DNA of 64,000 bases from Kocuria rosea subsp. polaris. GTDB taxonomy: Bacteria; Actinomycetota; Actinomycetes; Actinomycetales; Micrococcaceae. A model generated the notes under the pieces. The model searched no databases and was not told the DNA's origin. It was given only the letters and a program-made list of their open reading frames with translations. The stretch is from NCBI GenBank assembly GCA_023896275.1, contig MLDA01000003.1, positions 143,034-207,033 of the forward strand, written 5' to 3'. How positions within the stretch are numbered: position 1 is the stretch's first letter; each line of letters begins with the position of its first letter. Shown here piece after piece: positions 9,320-17,413 of the stretch. A program made the translations under genes and the position numbers.

Positions 9320-10162
9320 ATGAAGATCCTCGTGGGCTACACCCACACGGCCGGCGGGGCCGACGCCCTGCGGCTCGGCACCCAGCTAGCGCAGGCGTTC
9401 GACGCGCCGCTCGAGATCGTCATGGTGGTCACGGGCGACGCCGGCGGGCTGCGGCACGTGCGTGACACGGCTGCCGGCTGGCTCGCCGAGGCGCACGCCT
9501 CTGTCGACGACGGCGTGGTCGCGAGCACGAGCCTCGAGTTCGCCGAGTCGGCCGCCGCGGGCCTGCTGGGAGCGAGCCGGAAGCTCGGCACGACCCTGAT
9601 CGTCGTCGGCGGCCGGGAGCGCTCCGGCAGCGTGAGCAACGCCCTGCTGCACGCCTCCCGTGTGCCCGTGGCCGTGGCACCCGCCGGGCACGCCGGGGCG
9701 GCCCAGGCCCCGCTGCGGCGGGTGACCGCCGCCGTCGGGCTGCGCCCCGGGGCCGAGGCCGTGATGCGCGCCGGGGCCCTGTCCGCGGCTCGCGCCGGCG
9801 CCGAGTTGCGCGTGCTCTCGCTCGTAACGCTCGACGCCCGCGAACTCGGCTCCGAAGCGGAGGGTGAGGCCCTGGCCGCGGCCCACGGTGACCGGGTGCG
9901 CTCGTTTGTGCGCGAGGTGGCACCCGACGGCGTCGCACCCGATGTCACGGTTGCCGCCGGGCGCCGGATCGAGGACGCCGTGCGGCGCGTGGACTGGGAG
10001 CCGGGCGAGATCGTCCTCGTCGGCTCATCGCGGCTCGCGAGTCGCGGGCGCACGTTCCTGGGCAGCACCGCCGGCAAGATGCTGCGCGCCCTGACCGTGC
10101 CGCTGGTCATCGTCCCGCGGGACATGGAACCGACTTTCGAGGACAAGGAACCCACATCATGA
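9320..10162 (+). CDS. Tandem-domain universal stress protein
   Basis: This 280-residue protein has two UspA folds in tandem. The first (about 1-135) begins KILVGYTH and ends with a glycine-rich nucleotide loop followed by SRVPVAVAP. The second (about 140-275) ends GSTAGKMLRALTVPLVIVP. Tandem Usp proteins in actinobacteria bind ATP and modulate stress or transport responses. GAGACTCAG just upstream gives a weak ribosome site. Its stop overlaps the permease start by four bases (ATGA), so the two products are made together. It may regulate the permease; that is inference from the coupling. Confidence 0.85.
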   Translation: MKILVGYTHTAGGADALRLGTQLAQAFDAPLEIVMVVTGDAGGLRHVRDTAAGWLAEAHASVDDGVVASTSLEFAESAAAGLLGASRKLGTTLIVVGGRERSGSVSNALLHASRVPVAVAPAGHAGAAQAPLRRVTAAVGLRPGAEAVMRAGALSAARAGAELRVLSLVTLDARELGSEAEGEALAAAHGDRVRSFVREVAPDGVAPDVTVAAGRRIEDAVRRVDWEPGEIVLVGSSRLASRGRTFLGSTAGKMLRALTVPLVIVPRDMEPTFEDKEPTS

Positions 10163-11700
10163 ACGACGCGACGGCGCAAGGGCGCACCGACGCCTCCGAG
10201 CAGTCCGGCGAGACCGGCGGACTGAGCAAGAAAGGCCTGAGCGCCGGATCGGTCGGCCTCATCGGCGCGATCGTCATCGGCGTCTCCTGCATCGCCCCGG
10301 CCTACACGTTCACGGCGGCCATCGGTCCGACGGCGTCGGCGGTCGGGCTGCAGGTGCCCGCGATCATCCTCGCGGGCTTCATCCCGATGCTGCTGGTGGC
10401 CTTCGGCTACCGCGAGCTCAACCGGTCTATGCCGGACAGCGGCACGTCCTTCACGTGGGCCACGCGCGCGTTCGGCCCGTGGATCGGTTGGCTCGGTGGC
10501 TGGGGGCTGATCGCCGCGACGATCCTGGTCCTGTCCAATCTGGCCGGCGTCGCCGTCGACTTCCTCTACCTGCTCATCGCGCAGATCACGGGCAATGCCG
10601 GCATCGCCGACCTGGCCGCGAATCCGTTCATCAACGTCATCACCTGCCTGGCCTTCATGGCTGCCGCGACGGCGATCTCCTACCGCGATATGCAGACCAC
10701 CCAGCGCGTGCAGTACCTGCTGGTTGGCTTCCAGATCCTCGTGCTCATCGTCTTCGCGATCGCGGCGATCGTGCACGTGGTCAACGGCAACGGCTACGAC
10801 CCGGAGCCGATCGCCCTCGAATGGTTCAACCCGTTCGCCGTCGACTCCTTCTCCGCGATCGCGGCCGGGCTGTCCCTGTCGATCTTCATCTTCTGGGGCT
10901 GGGACGTCACGCTGACGATGAACGAGGAGACCGAGGGCTCGGCGACGACGCCGGGCCGCGCCGCGACGCTCACCGTCCTGATCATCGTGGGCCTCTACCT
11001 GCTGCTGTCGGTGTCGCTGATCGCGTTCGCCGGCGTCGGCACCGGGGAGTACGGGCTCGGCAACGAGTCCATTCAGGAGAACGTCTTCTTCCACCTCTCG
11101 CACCTGGTGCTCGGGCCGTTCGCGTGGCTCGTCTCGCTGGCTGTGCTCTCGAGCTCGGCCGCGTCCCTGCAGTCGACCTTCGTCTCCCCGGCGCGCACCC
11201 TGCTGGCCATGGGCCACTACGGGGCGATCTCCCCGAAGTTCGCCCGCGTCAGCCCGCGCTTCTTCACTCCGGGTTACGCGACGATCGTCTCCGCCGTCGT
11301 CGCCTCGGTGTTCTACGCGGTCATGCGGTTCGTCTCCGAGAACGTCCTGTGGGACACGATCACCGCGCTCGGCATGATGATCTGCCTCTACTACGGCATT
11401 ACGGCGTTCGCGAGCGTCTGGTACTTCCGCCGCACCTACTCCCGCTCGGTACGGAACTTCGTGTTCCAGCTGCTGTGCCCGGGCGTTGGCGGCATCATCC
11501 TGATCGTGCTCTTCTTCACGACCATCATCGACAGCATGGACCCGGCCTACGGCTCGGGCTCGAGCATCTTCGGCGTCGGGCTCGTGTTCGTACTCGGCAT
11601 GGTGGTGCTCGGGCTCGGCGTCGTGCTGATGATCGTGCAGTATGTCCGCCGCCCCGCGTTCTTCCGCGGCGAGACGCTGGCGACGGCGGCCGAGGACTGA
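10159..11700 (+). CDS. APC-family amino acid/polyamine permease
   Basis: The 513-residue protein has about twelve hydrophobic segments and the APC superfamily hallmark near the N-terminus (the GAIVIGVSCIAPAYTF stretch in the first transmembrane helix). The soluble N-terminal 30 residues are polar. It is translationally coupled to the universal stress protein and lies downstream of GABA and putrescine catabolic genes. The likely substrate is therefore putrescine, GABA or a related amino compound taken up across the cytoplasmic membrane. Substrate cannot be fixed from sequence. No clear terminator follows. Confidence 0.85.
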   Translation: MNDATAQGRTDASEQSGETGGLSKKGLSAGSVGLIGAIVIGVSCIAPAYTFTAAIGPTASAVGLQVPAIILAGFIPMLLVAFGYRELNRSMPDSGTSFTWATRAFGPWIGWLGGWGLIAATILVLSNLAGVAVDFLYLLIAQITGNAGIADLAANPFINVITCLAFMAAATAISYRDMQTTQRVQYLLVGFQILVLIVFAIAAIVHVVNGNGYDPEPIALEWFNPFAVDSFSAIAAGLSLSIFIFWGWDVTLTMNEETEGSATTPGRAATLTVLIIVGLYLLLSVSLIAFAGVGTGEYGLGNESIQENVFFHLSHLVLGPFAWLVSLAVLSSSAASLQSTFVSPARTLLAMGHYGAISPKFARVSPRFFTPGYATIVSAVVASVFYAVMRFVSENVLWDTITALGMMICLYYGITAFASVWYFRRTYSRSVRNFVFQLLCPGVGGIILIVLFFTTIIDSMDPAYGSGSSIFGVGLVFVLGMVVLGLGVVLMIVQYVRRPAFFRGETLATAAED

Positions 11701-11807
11701 GCCTCGGCGTCGAGCTGAAGGTGACGGGCCGGTGAACGGCCGCGGATTTTCCGGCGCGCGGCCTGTCTCGAATCGCGGGGCGGGCGAGTCAGTGGTTGAC
11801 TGGTTCC

Positions 11808-12620
11808 ATGAGCAGCAAGATGATCTGTCTAGACGTCGACGGGACCCTCGTGAACCACGAGGGGCACATGAGCGCGGCGGTCCGCGAGGCCGGCCGGGCC
11901 ATCGTCGACGCCGGGCACACCGTGGTGATTTCGACCGGGCGCTCGCTCGGGGCGACGCTGCCGATTGTGGAGCTCCTCGGCGTTGAGCACGGGTACGCGG
12001 TCTGCTCCAACGGCGGAGTAACTCTGCGCATCGACACGTCCCTGCCGGACGGGTACGAGGTCATCGACCGACGCACGTTCGACCCCGCCCCCGCGCTGCG
12101 CGCCATCAGGAAGTCCCTGCCGACCGCGAAGTACGCGCTCGAGGACGACGAGGGCAATTTCCTCTCGACCGAGCGGTTCCAGGACGCGAGCTTCGGCGTC
12201 GAGGCCAAGGGCGTGAGCATCAACGAGATGATGCGTGCGACGGCGACGCGCCTCGTGGTGTTCTCCACGGACTCGACCGCCGAGGAGTTCGGGCACGCGG
12301 TCCGCACTCTCGGGCTCGAGGGCGTGACCTACTCGGTCGGCTGGACCGCGTGGCTCGACATCGCCGCCGAAGGCATCAACAAGGCCACCGCGCTCGAGGC
12401 GCTGCGCCAGCGGCTCGGCGTCGACGCGGAGGCGACCCTCGCCGCCGGCGACGGCCGCAACGACATCGAGATGCTCGCCTGGGCGCAGCGCGGCGTGGCG
12501 ATGGGCCAGGCCCCCGAGGAGGTCAAGGCGGCCGCCGACGAGGTGACCGCCCCCGTCGAGCAGGACGGCCTGGCCCTCGTGCTCAACGGCCTCCTCGACG
12601 ACCGGGCCGCCCTGCGCTAA
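11808..12620 (+). CDS. HAD superfamily hydrolase, Cof type
   Basis: The 270-residue protein has HAD motif I (CLDVDGTL, with both catalytic aspartates near the N-terminus) and motif III/IV (AGDGRNDIEML near residue 215), followed by the usual Cof ending GVAMGQAPEEVKAAAD. A type IIB cap domain lies between. Cof proteins dephosphorylate sugar phosphates, pyridoxal phosphate, FMN or similar small molecules in the cytosol. ATG at 11808 is preferred over a TTG 12 bp upstream. The gene overlaps the convergent MerR gene by four bases. The in vivo substrate is unknown. Confidence 0.85.
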   Translation: MSSKMICLDVDGTLVNHEGHMSAAVREAGRAIVDAGHTVVISTGRSLGATLPIVELLGVEHGYAVCSNGGVTLRIDTSLPDGYEVIDRRTFDPAPALRAIRKSLPTAKYALEDDEGNFLSTERFQDASFGVEAKGVSINEMMRATATRLVVFSTDSTAEEFGHAVRTLGLEGVTYSVGWTAWLDIAAEGINKATALEALRQRLGVDAEATLAAGDGRNDIEMLAWAQRGVAMGQAPEEVKAAADEVTAPVEQDGLALVLNGLLDDRAALR

Positions 12621-13402
12621 CGGCGGCCCACCCACTCGGTCAGCGCGGCGCGCACGAACTCCGCGCCGGCCTCGCCGCCGTAGTTGGCCGCGAATCGCGG
12701 ATCCGCGACGTACATGTCGGCCAGCCCGAGGATGTACTCGGGAACGGGCTCGCCTCCCGCGCCCGGCGTGCCCGGGATGCCCGCGAGCCAAGCGACGTGC
12801 CGCGCGGCCAGCTCTTGCGCCTCATCCGAGCCCGGGTTCGTCCCCGCCTCCGCGGCGGCGATCCAGTCGGCACCGAGCCGGCGCGTCCGTTCCTGCCAGT
12901 CGGCGCGCTCCGCCTCGCCCATCGACCGCCACCAGGCATCCGACGTCTTGTATGCGTCGGCGCCCCAGCGCTGCGTGACTTCTTCCTCGTGTTCCGTGTG
13001 GTCGAACCCGTCGAACATGTTCTCCGGCATGAGCTCGCCACCTCCTTCCAGTGTTTTCAGCGTGTCTTCGACCGCCGCGATCTGCCGCGCCAGCCGTTCC
13101 TGCTCGCCGCGCAGCACCGAAAGGTGCGTGCGCAGCGCGCCCGCCTGAGGTTCCGGGTACGACGACGGCGCGTTGCCCGCCGCGTCGAGGATCGCCTTGA
13201 TCGTCGGCAGAGGCAGGCCGAGCTGCCTGAACAGCAAGATCCGCTGCAGGCGCAGCAGGGCCGCGTCGTCGTAGTACCGGTACCCGTTGTGCCCGACGCG
13301 CGAGGGTGGCAGGAGGCCGACGTCGTCGTAGTGGCGCAAGGTGCGGCTCGTCGTCCCGGAGATCCGGGCCAAGCGGCCGATGCCGTATTCGCTGCTGCGC
13401 AT
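12617..13402 (-). CDS. MerR family regulator of the TipA type
   Basis: The 261-residue protein has an N-terminal MerR winged helix (residues about 5-75, with the hallmark TSRTLRHYDDVGLLPPSR), a long dimerisation helix (about 85-125) and a C-terminal domain of about 120 residues resembling TipAS (conserved W and E residues around WGADAYKTSDAWWRSM). TipAS-type regulators bind thiopeptide or other hydrophobic ligands and often also protect the cell by sequestering the drug. It is transcribed from a promoter with the 19-bp spacer typical of MerR activation. No other gene shares that promoter, so it probably acts on itself and on distant targets. Confidence 0.87.
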   Translation of the reverse strand: MRSSEYGIGRLARISGTTSRTLRHYDDVGLLPPSRVGHNGYRYYDDAALLRLQRILLFRQLGLPLPTIKAILDAAGNAPSSYPEPQAGALRTHLSVLRGEQERLARQIAAVEDTLKTLEGGGELMPENMFDGFDHTEHEEEVTQRWGADAYKTSDAWWRSMGEAERADWQERTRRLGADWIAAAEAGTNPGSDEAQELAARHVAWLAGIPGTPGAGGEPVPEYILGLADMYVADPRFAANYGGEAGAEFVRAALTEWVGRR

Positions 13403-13449
13403 GGCGTGCTTCCTTTCTCGCGGCGGGCCCGTGGCGGGCCGTGTAGACC

Positions 13450-13480
13450 ACGCTAGAAGTTGACGTTACGTCAAGGTCAA
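13450..13480 (-). promoter_or_regulatory. MerR-type promoter with 19-bp spacer and dyad
   Basis: Read on the minus strand, a -35 TTGACC (13480-13475) and a -10 TAGCGT (13455-13450) are separated by exactly 19 bp. The spacer contains the palindrome TTGACGTAACGTCAA (13474-13460). This over-long spacer with a central dyad is the signature of promoters remodelled by MerR family activators. The MerR gene starts 47 bp downstream. Confidence 0.75.
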
Positions 13481-13498
13481 GGGCAGGGGAGCGGCGCT

Positions 13499-13918
13499 TC
13501 AGTCGCGTACGACGTCCACGACGTGCGTGCTGCCGTCGTCCTCGAAGGTGACGGCGACCTCCGACGGGACGCGAGGGCCGACGGTGGAGGCGTTGAAGAC
13601 GTGGGTCGTCGGGCCGAGATCGGCGGTGCAGACGTCTTCGCGTGGCGGGTCGAAGACGACGTCGGCCCGTTCCCCGGAGACCGAGAACTCGACGGCGGTC
13701 GGCAGGCACGAGGAGCTGCCCCAGGTGACGACGGCCAGCGACCCGTCGACTTCGACGGCGATCAGCTGCTCTTCGCCGGGCAGGAACTCGCGCTCGAAGC
13801 CCTCGGGAAGCCCACCGTACCGCGCGTCGGCCACGGTGCGCGGCGCGCAGGCGGTCGCCCCGAGGGCGATGAGCGTGCCAACGAGCAGGGAGGCTGCGAC
13901 CGTCGCGGCGTTGTTCAT
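13499..13918 (-). CDS. Putative lipoprotein of unknown function
   Basis: I do not recognise a family. The 139-residue product starts with a signal peptide (hydrophobic core about 6-22) ending in the lipobox-like ATAC with Cys24, so it is probably an outer-leaflet lipoprotein. The mature part is acidic and has two further cysteines (in SSCLP and EDVCTA) that could form a disulphide. It overlaps the upstream lipoprotein gene by four bases (ATGA), so the two are co-translated. Confidence 0.65.
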   Translation of the reverse strand: MNNAATVAASLLVGTLIALGATACAPRTVADARYGGLPEGFEREFLPGEEQLIAVEVDGSLAVVTWGSSSCLPTAVEFSVSGERADVVFDPPREDVCTADLGPTTHVFNASTVGPRVPSEVAVTFEDDGSTHVVDVVRD

Positions 13919-14541
13919 CGGCCCTCGGAGGTGTCGAGGAGGCGTTGCGTGTCGCCGAGCTCGTCGGGATGCGCCGTCAGGTCGGTGCGGCCCTCGGCGA
14001 CCGAGGTGAAGTTTCCGGTCTCGTCGGCTATGAACTTGCCTTGGTCCAGGCCGACGACGTAATAGTCATGCTCGCCCCGCGCAAGGAACAGGAGGGGTCC
14101 GTCCCCTCGCTCCAGCAAGCCGATTCCGGGGACCTCGTGCGTGACTCCGTTGAACACCCCGCCGGCTTCGACGACTCTGATCTCGGCGCCCGGTTCGATG
14201 TCGATTCCGCTGCGCCGGCCGAGAACCGACTCGACCTCCACCGTGTGTGTGGTGACGACGATTGCGGCCGCCTCGATTTCTTCGTCGGTGGGTGCGTCAT
14301 CCCTTCCGGCGTAGGGGTTGAGTTCCGGGTCGTCGCTGTCGTACGTCGGGTGCTCCTTCGTTGCTTCGCTCGCGACGACGTGACCGGTGACGACGAGATC
14401 GGCGGAGGTGGCGAGCGATGCCACCGACTCGTAGTACGGGACGTCGACTTGGCCTCCTTTGGACGCCGGATTGGCCCCGGCGCAAGCCGAAAGAGCGGCG
14501 GCCGTAAGGACCGCGAGCAGAGCGGCGGTTGCACGCCTCAT
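13915..14541 (-). CDS. Putative lipoprotein of unknown function
   Basis: The 208-residue product begins with a signal peptide and the lipobox LSAC (Cys20). The mature domain is rich in beta-branched residues (for example SADLVVTGHVVASEA and AAIVVTTHTVEVESV) and resembles small beta-barrel secreted proteins, but no named family is recognised. The ATG at 14541 is chosen because it starts directly before the signal peptide; the frame is open further upstream to 14613. It forms a coupled pair with the smaller lipoprotein downstream. The gene is lower in GC than typical core genes. Confidence 0.65.
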   Translation of the reverse strand: MRRATAALLAVLTAAALSACAGANPASKGGQVDVPYYESVASLATSADLVVTGHVVASEATKEHPTYDSDDPELNPYAGRDDAPTDEEIEAAAIVVTTHTVEVESVLGRRSGIDIEPGAEIRVVEAGGVFNGVTHEVPGIGLLERGDGPLLFLARGEHDYYVVGLDQGKFIADETGNFTSVAEGRTDLTAHPDELGDTQRLLDTSEGR

Positions 14542-14702
14542 GAGCGATCTCCGATCCTCTGAGGGCATCGGTTCCTGTACGACGAACCTAGTAGCCGAAG
14601 CGCGACTCGGCAATGGTTTGGCCCGACACGTCGCTGATTCGCAACCTGGGGGCTTCCTCGGTGTGCGGCTCCCGGCATCGTTGTCGCGGACAACCGCAAC
14701 CC

Positions 14703-14737
14703 TTGTCGGGGATGGTCGCAGAGTCTAGATTTGATAT
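14703..14737 (+). promoter_or_regulatory. Promoter placing the start of RNA at the ATG (leaderless)
   Basis: A -35 TTGTCG (14703-14708), a 17-bp spacer and a -10 TAGATT (14726-14731) place the transcription start at about 14738, the A of the ATG. A small palindrome, GTTGTC-GCG-GACAAC (14680-14694), lies just upstream of the -35 and could bind a regulator. No Shine-Dalgarno sequence precedes the ATG, consistent with a leaderless message. Confidence 0.5.
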
Positions 14738-16333
14738 ATGGGAGGCCGGGCTGGACGGCACCCGACAGTGCTCCGCACTCTCTTCGCAGGTGCCCTTGCA
14801 GGGACGCTCATGGCGTTCTTGGCTAGCTGCGGCCCGGCCGAGGGGGCTGACGATGAGGACAAGCTTCCCGTACCCCACCAGAGCTTCGTCAGCAGACCGG
14901 ACCTGGCCCCTCCCGAAGTGACCATCACCCGGCACGGGGAGGGGGCCTCAGCAGGTCACGTCTTCCTGACCCCGAAGTTCAGAACGGACACCCCGGTCGA
15001 CGGTGCGGTGATCGTCGACGCGGATGGGCAGCTGGTGTGGATGCGCGCCGTCGACGGGGACGAGCCGGGCAACAATCTGTTTGATTTCCGCGTGCAGGAG
15101 TACCTCGGCGAGCCGGTGCTCACGATGTACCAGGGCACCAACGACCGCGGCCGGGGCAACGGGGAGGTCCTCATCCTCGACGAGACCTACACCGAGATCG
15201 CGCGCGTCACCACCGGCGGATCCCTGCCGCCGGGGCACGCGGATTTCCACGACACGACCATCACCGGCGACGGAACCATGCTCATCGCCGCCTACGAGCC
15301 CGTGCCGGCAGACCTCTCCTCCGTGGGCGGCCCCGTCGACGCCTACGCCGAGGACGCGGTGATTCAAGAGGTCGACATCGCCACCGGCGATGTGATCTTC
15401 GAGTGGAGCGCCTTGGACCACGTTCCCGTCGCGGAGACCATGGTCGACTTCCGGGAGAAGAAGGCTGAGCTGGAGGAGGAGGCCGAGGAGGCGGAGGAAG
15501 GCGAGGAGTTCCACGCGCTCGGCACCGAGGAGAAGCCGTTCGACTATTTCCACATCAACTCCGTCACCGAAGACGCGGACGGCGCCCTGCTGGTTTCGGC
15601 CCGGCACACGAACGCCGTCTACGAGCTGGACCGCGCCACCGGTCGGGTGGTCTGGACCCTGGGCGGATCAGCCAGCGATTTCGAGATGGGAGAGGGGGCT
15701 GAGTTCACCTGGCAGCATGACGCTCAGCGGTCCGAGGACGGCACACTGACGCTGCTGGACAACCATGCCCACGGCGCGGACGACGACGAATCCTCCCGCG
15801 GGCTGCGCCTGGCGCTCGACGAATCCGCGATGACCGCCACGGTGGTCACCGAATACCGCCCGCCACAGGAGCGGATCGCCGGAAGCCAGGCGAACGCTCA
15901 GGAGCTACCGAACGGCAACATGCTGATCGGCTGGGGGCAGAAGCCCTACTACTCCGAGTACACCCGCGACGGCGAGATCCTGTACGACGCGTGCCACGGA
16001 GACGACTGCCGCGGCGACGAGTTTGGGGGCGGCGGCAGCAGCTACCGAGCCTATGTCTTCCCCTGGGAGGGTCGCCCGACGGATTCGCCGGATGTAGTGG
16101 TGCAGGACGACGACGGCGAACGCACCGCCTACGTCTCCTGGAACGGTGCCACGGAGGTCGCGCAGTGGCGCCTGATGGCGGGTGAGAACGAGGCCAGCGC
16201 CGCCGCACGGGAGACGGTCGAGCGCATCTCGTTCGAGACCGCCATCCCGGTGCCGTCAGACGCGTCGTACGTTGCCGTCGAAGCCCTGGACGGCTCGGGC
16301 GAGGTCCTCGGCGTCGCTACGCCCGACGAATAA
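14738..16333 (+). CDS. Arylsulfotransferase (ASST)-like lipoprotein
   Basis: The 531-residue product starts with a signal peptide and lipobox LASC (about residue 31). The rest is a repeat-rich beta-propeller-like domain of the arylsulfotransferase family: GQLVWMRAVDG, HADFHDTTI, FDYFHINSV, VVWTLGG and the late TWQHDAQR/LLDNHAHG segment with conserved histidines. Family enzymes transfer sulfate between phenolic compounds, but many actinobacterial members are unassayed. An unusual Glu-rich insert lies at about residues 235-262. It converges on a small membrane protein gene four bases away. A true sulfotransferase activity is not proven. Confidence 0.75.
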   Translation: MGGRAGRHPTVLRTLFAGALAGTLMAFLASCGPAEGADDEDKLPVPHQSFVSRPDLAPPEVTITRHGEGASAGHVFLTPKFRTDTPVDGAVIVDADGQLVWMRAVDGDEPGNNLFDFRVQEYLGEPVLTMYQGTNDRGRGNGEVLILDETYTEIARVTTGGSLPPGHADFHDTTITGDGTMLIAAYEPVPADLSSVGGPVDAYAEDAVIQEVDIATGDVIFEWSALDHVPVAETMVDFREKKAELEEEAEEAEEGEEFHALGTEEKPFDYFHINSVTEDADGALLVSARHTNAVYELDRATGRVVWTLGGSASDFEMGEGAEFTWQHDAQRSEDGTLTLLDNHAHGADDDESSRGLRLALDESAMTATVVTEYRPPQERIAGSQANAQELPNGNMLIGWGQKPYYSEYTRDGEILYDACHGDDCRGDEFGGGGSSYRAYVFPWEGRPTDSPDVVVQDDDGERTAYVSWNGATEVAQWRLMAGENEASAAARETVERISFETAIPVPSDASYVAVEALDGSGEVLGVATPDE

Positions 16334-16337
16334 AGGC

Positions 16338-16622
16338 CTACCCCGCGGCGAGGAGCAGCGCGCCCACCGTCCCGGCGATCCCGACCACCAGCAGGGCGCC
16401 GAGCGCGACGATCCCGACGGCCAGGCCGCCCAGCCGCTTGACGTCCCGGTGCACCGAGGAGGCGAAGGGTAGCGACCGTTTCACGTCCCGGTCACCGGTG
16501 CTGCGGTGCGCCGCGGTGCGGATGCGGTCCTCGAGGCCGGCGCGGCGCGGGCCGGGCAGTGCGAGGTGGCGTGCGGAAGCGAGCGGGCTCGGGCCCGCGT
16601 CGAGCGCTGGGTTGAGAGTCAT
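16338..16622 (-). CDS. Small membrane protein, hypothetical
   Basis: The 94-residue product has a basic N-terminal half and a strongly hydrophobic C-terminal 28 residues (GGLAVGIVALGALLVVGIAG), suggesting one or two transmembrane passes with the N-terminus inside. The sequence RHLALPGPRRAGLEDRIRTA is amphipathic. An AGGA-type sequence lies upstream of its ATG. It follows the HTH protein gene at 16713 on the same strand by 90 bp and may be co-expressed with it. No family is recognised. Confidence 0.5.
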   Translation of the reverse strand: MTLNPALDAGPSPLASARHLALPGPRRAGLEDRIRTAAHRSTGDRDVKRSLPFASSVHRDVKRLGGLAVGIVALGALLVVGIAGTVGALLLAAG

Positions 16623-16712
16623 GGCGTCCTTTGGTTCCGGTGGGTCCTCGTCCTCTTAAAGGAGGCGAGGCCGGAAACATGACGCCGTTTCGGCGGTTTT
16701 CTCTGCGCGGGG

Positions 16713-17339
16713 TCAGGCGGCGAGGCGGAGCAGGGCTTCCGCGGCCGGTCGGGCGGCGGCCTCGTCCTCGGCGTGGGCACGCAAGATCGCCTTGGAAACC
16801 GCCTGCGAGGAGATGCCCAGCGCAGCCGCGATGTCCTTCTGCTGGCCGCGCACGCCGGGGACCAGAAGGTCGACGACGGCCCATTCGGCCTGGGTCCGCG
16901 CGGCGACGAGCCGGCCGACGAGGCGCAGGACGGCCTCGGCCTGCTCGGCCGCGACCGGGTCGGCGCCGGCGACGGCCAGTGGCAGGCGTTCTCCCGGTTT
17001 CAGCGGCGCGGTGGAGGTGCGGGACGTGTCGAGGCGCTGGGCGCGTGTGACCGCGCGGCGGGCATGTACGAGCGCGGGCCCGCGAACGTCGTCGAGCGCC
17101 TCCGGGAGCGGCTCGTGCAGGGTACCCGCCCCGAGGCCGACGTTCCAGCGCCGCTGGCGCAGCGCGATCAGCACGGCCTCGATCGCGGGCGCGGGCTCGG
17201 CGAGGATGCCGATGGCCTCGTCGCCCACCGAGCGCTGGAAGGGCAGGGCCGCTGGCAGATCGCCCAGCGCGGCGGTGAGTTCGTCGACGCGGTCGCCCAC
17301 CTCACGCGTGTCCCGCTGGTTGATCGTCACAACGTACAT
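16713..17339 (-). CDS. SatD-like protein with C-terminal helix-turn-helix
   Basis: The 208-residue product has an N-terminal alpha/beta domain beginning MYVVTINQRDTRE, as seen in SatD-like proteins, and a C-terminal MarR-like helix-turn-helix (about 165-190, QKDIAAALGISSQAVSKAIL). It is probably a DNA-binding regulator. A small palindrome, TGCCA-TTGC-TGGCA at 17351-17364, sits 12 bp upstream of its start. Its gene is divergent from the arsR-type gene, so the two could influence each other. The family assignment is tentative. Confidence 0.6.
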   Translation of the reverse strand: MYVVTINQRDTREVGDRVDELTAALGDLPAALPFQRSVGDEAIGILAEPAPAIEAVLIALRQRRWNVGLGAGTLHEPLPEALDDVRGPALVHARRAVTRAQRLDTSRTSTAPLKPGERLPLAVAGADPVAAEQAEAVLRLVGRLVAARTQAEWAVVDLLVPGVRGQQKDIAAALGISSQAVSKAILRAHAEDEAAARPAAEALLRLAA

Positions 17340-17350
17340 GCTGGTCAGTA

Positions 17351-17364
17351 TGCCATTGCTGGCA
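17351..17364. promoter_or_regulatory. Palindrome upstream of the SatD-like gene
   Basis: TGCCA-TTGC-TGGCA forms a five-base inverted repeat 12 bp upstream of the leftward SatD-like start. It is a candidate autoregulatory operator, but short palindromes of this kind also arise by chance. Confidence 0.3.
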
Positions 17365-17384
17365 ACCCATCCCGCGATTCTATT

Positions 17385-17404
17385 GGTACACGATGTTGTG
17401 TACC
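17385..17404. promoter_or_regulatory. ArsR/SmtB-type operator
   Basis: GGTACAC at 17385-17391 and GTGTACC at 17398-17404 form a perfect seven-base inverted repeat around six bases. It ends nine bases before the GTG of the ArsR-type gene. Metal-sensing ArsR/SmtB repressors bind palindromes of this kind at their own promoters. Confidence 0.65.
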
Positions 17405-17413
17405 GTTTGAGGT

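Noticed and set aside
11727..11741. Possible terminator after the permease
   Set aside because: The GGCCG/CGGCC stem is only five base pairs and has no clear T-run, so it is not convincing.
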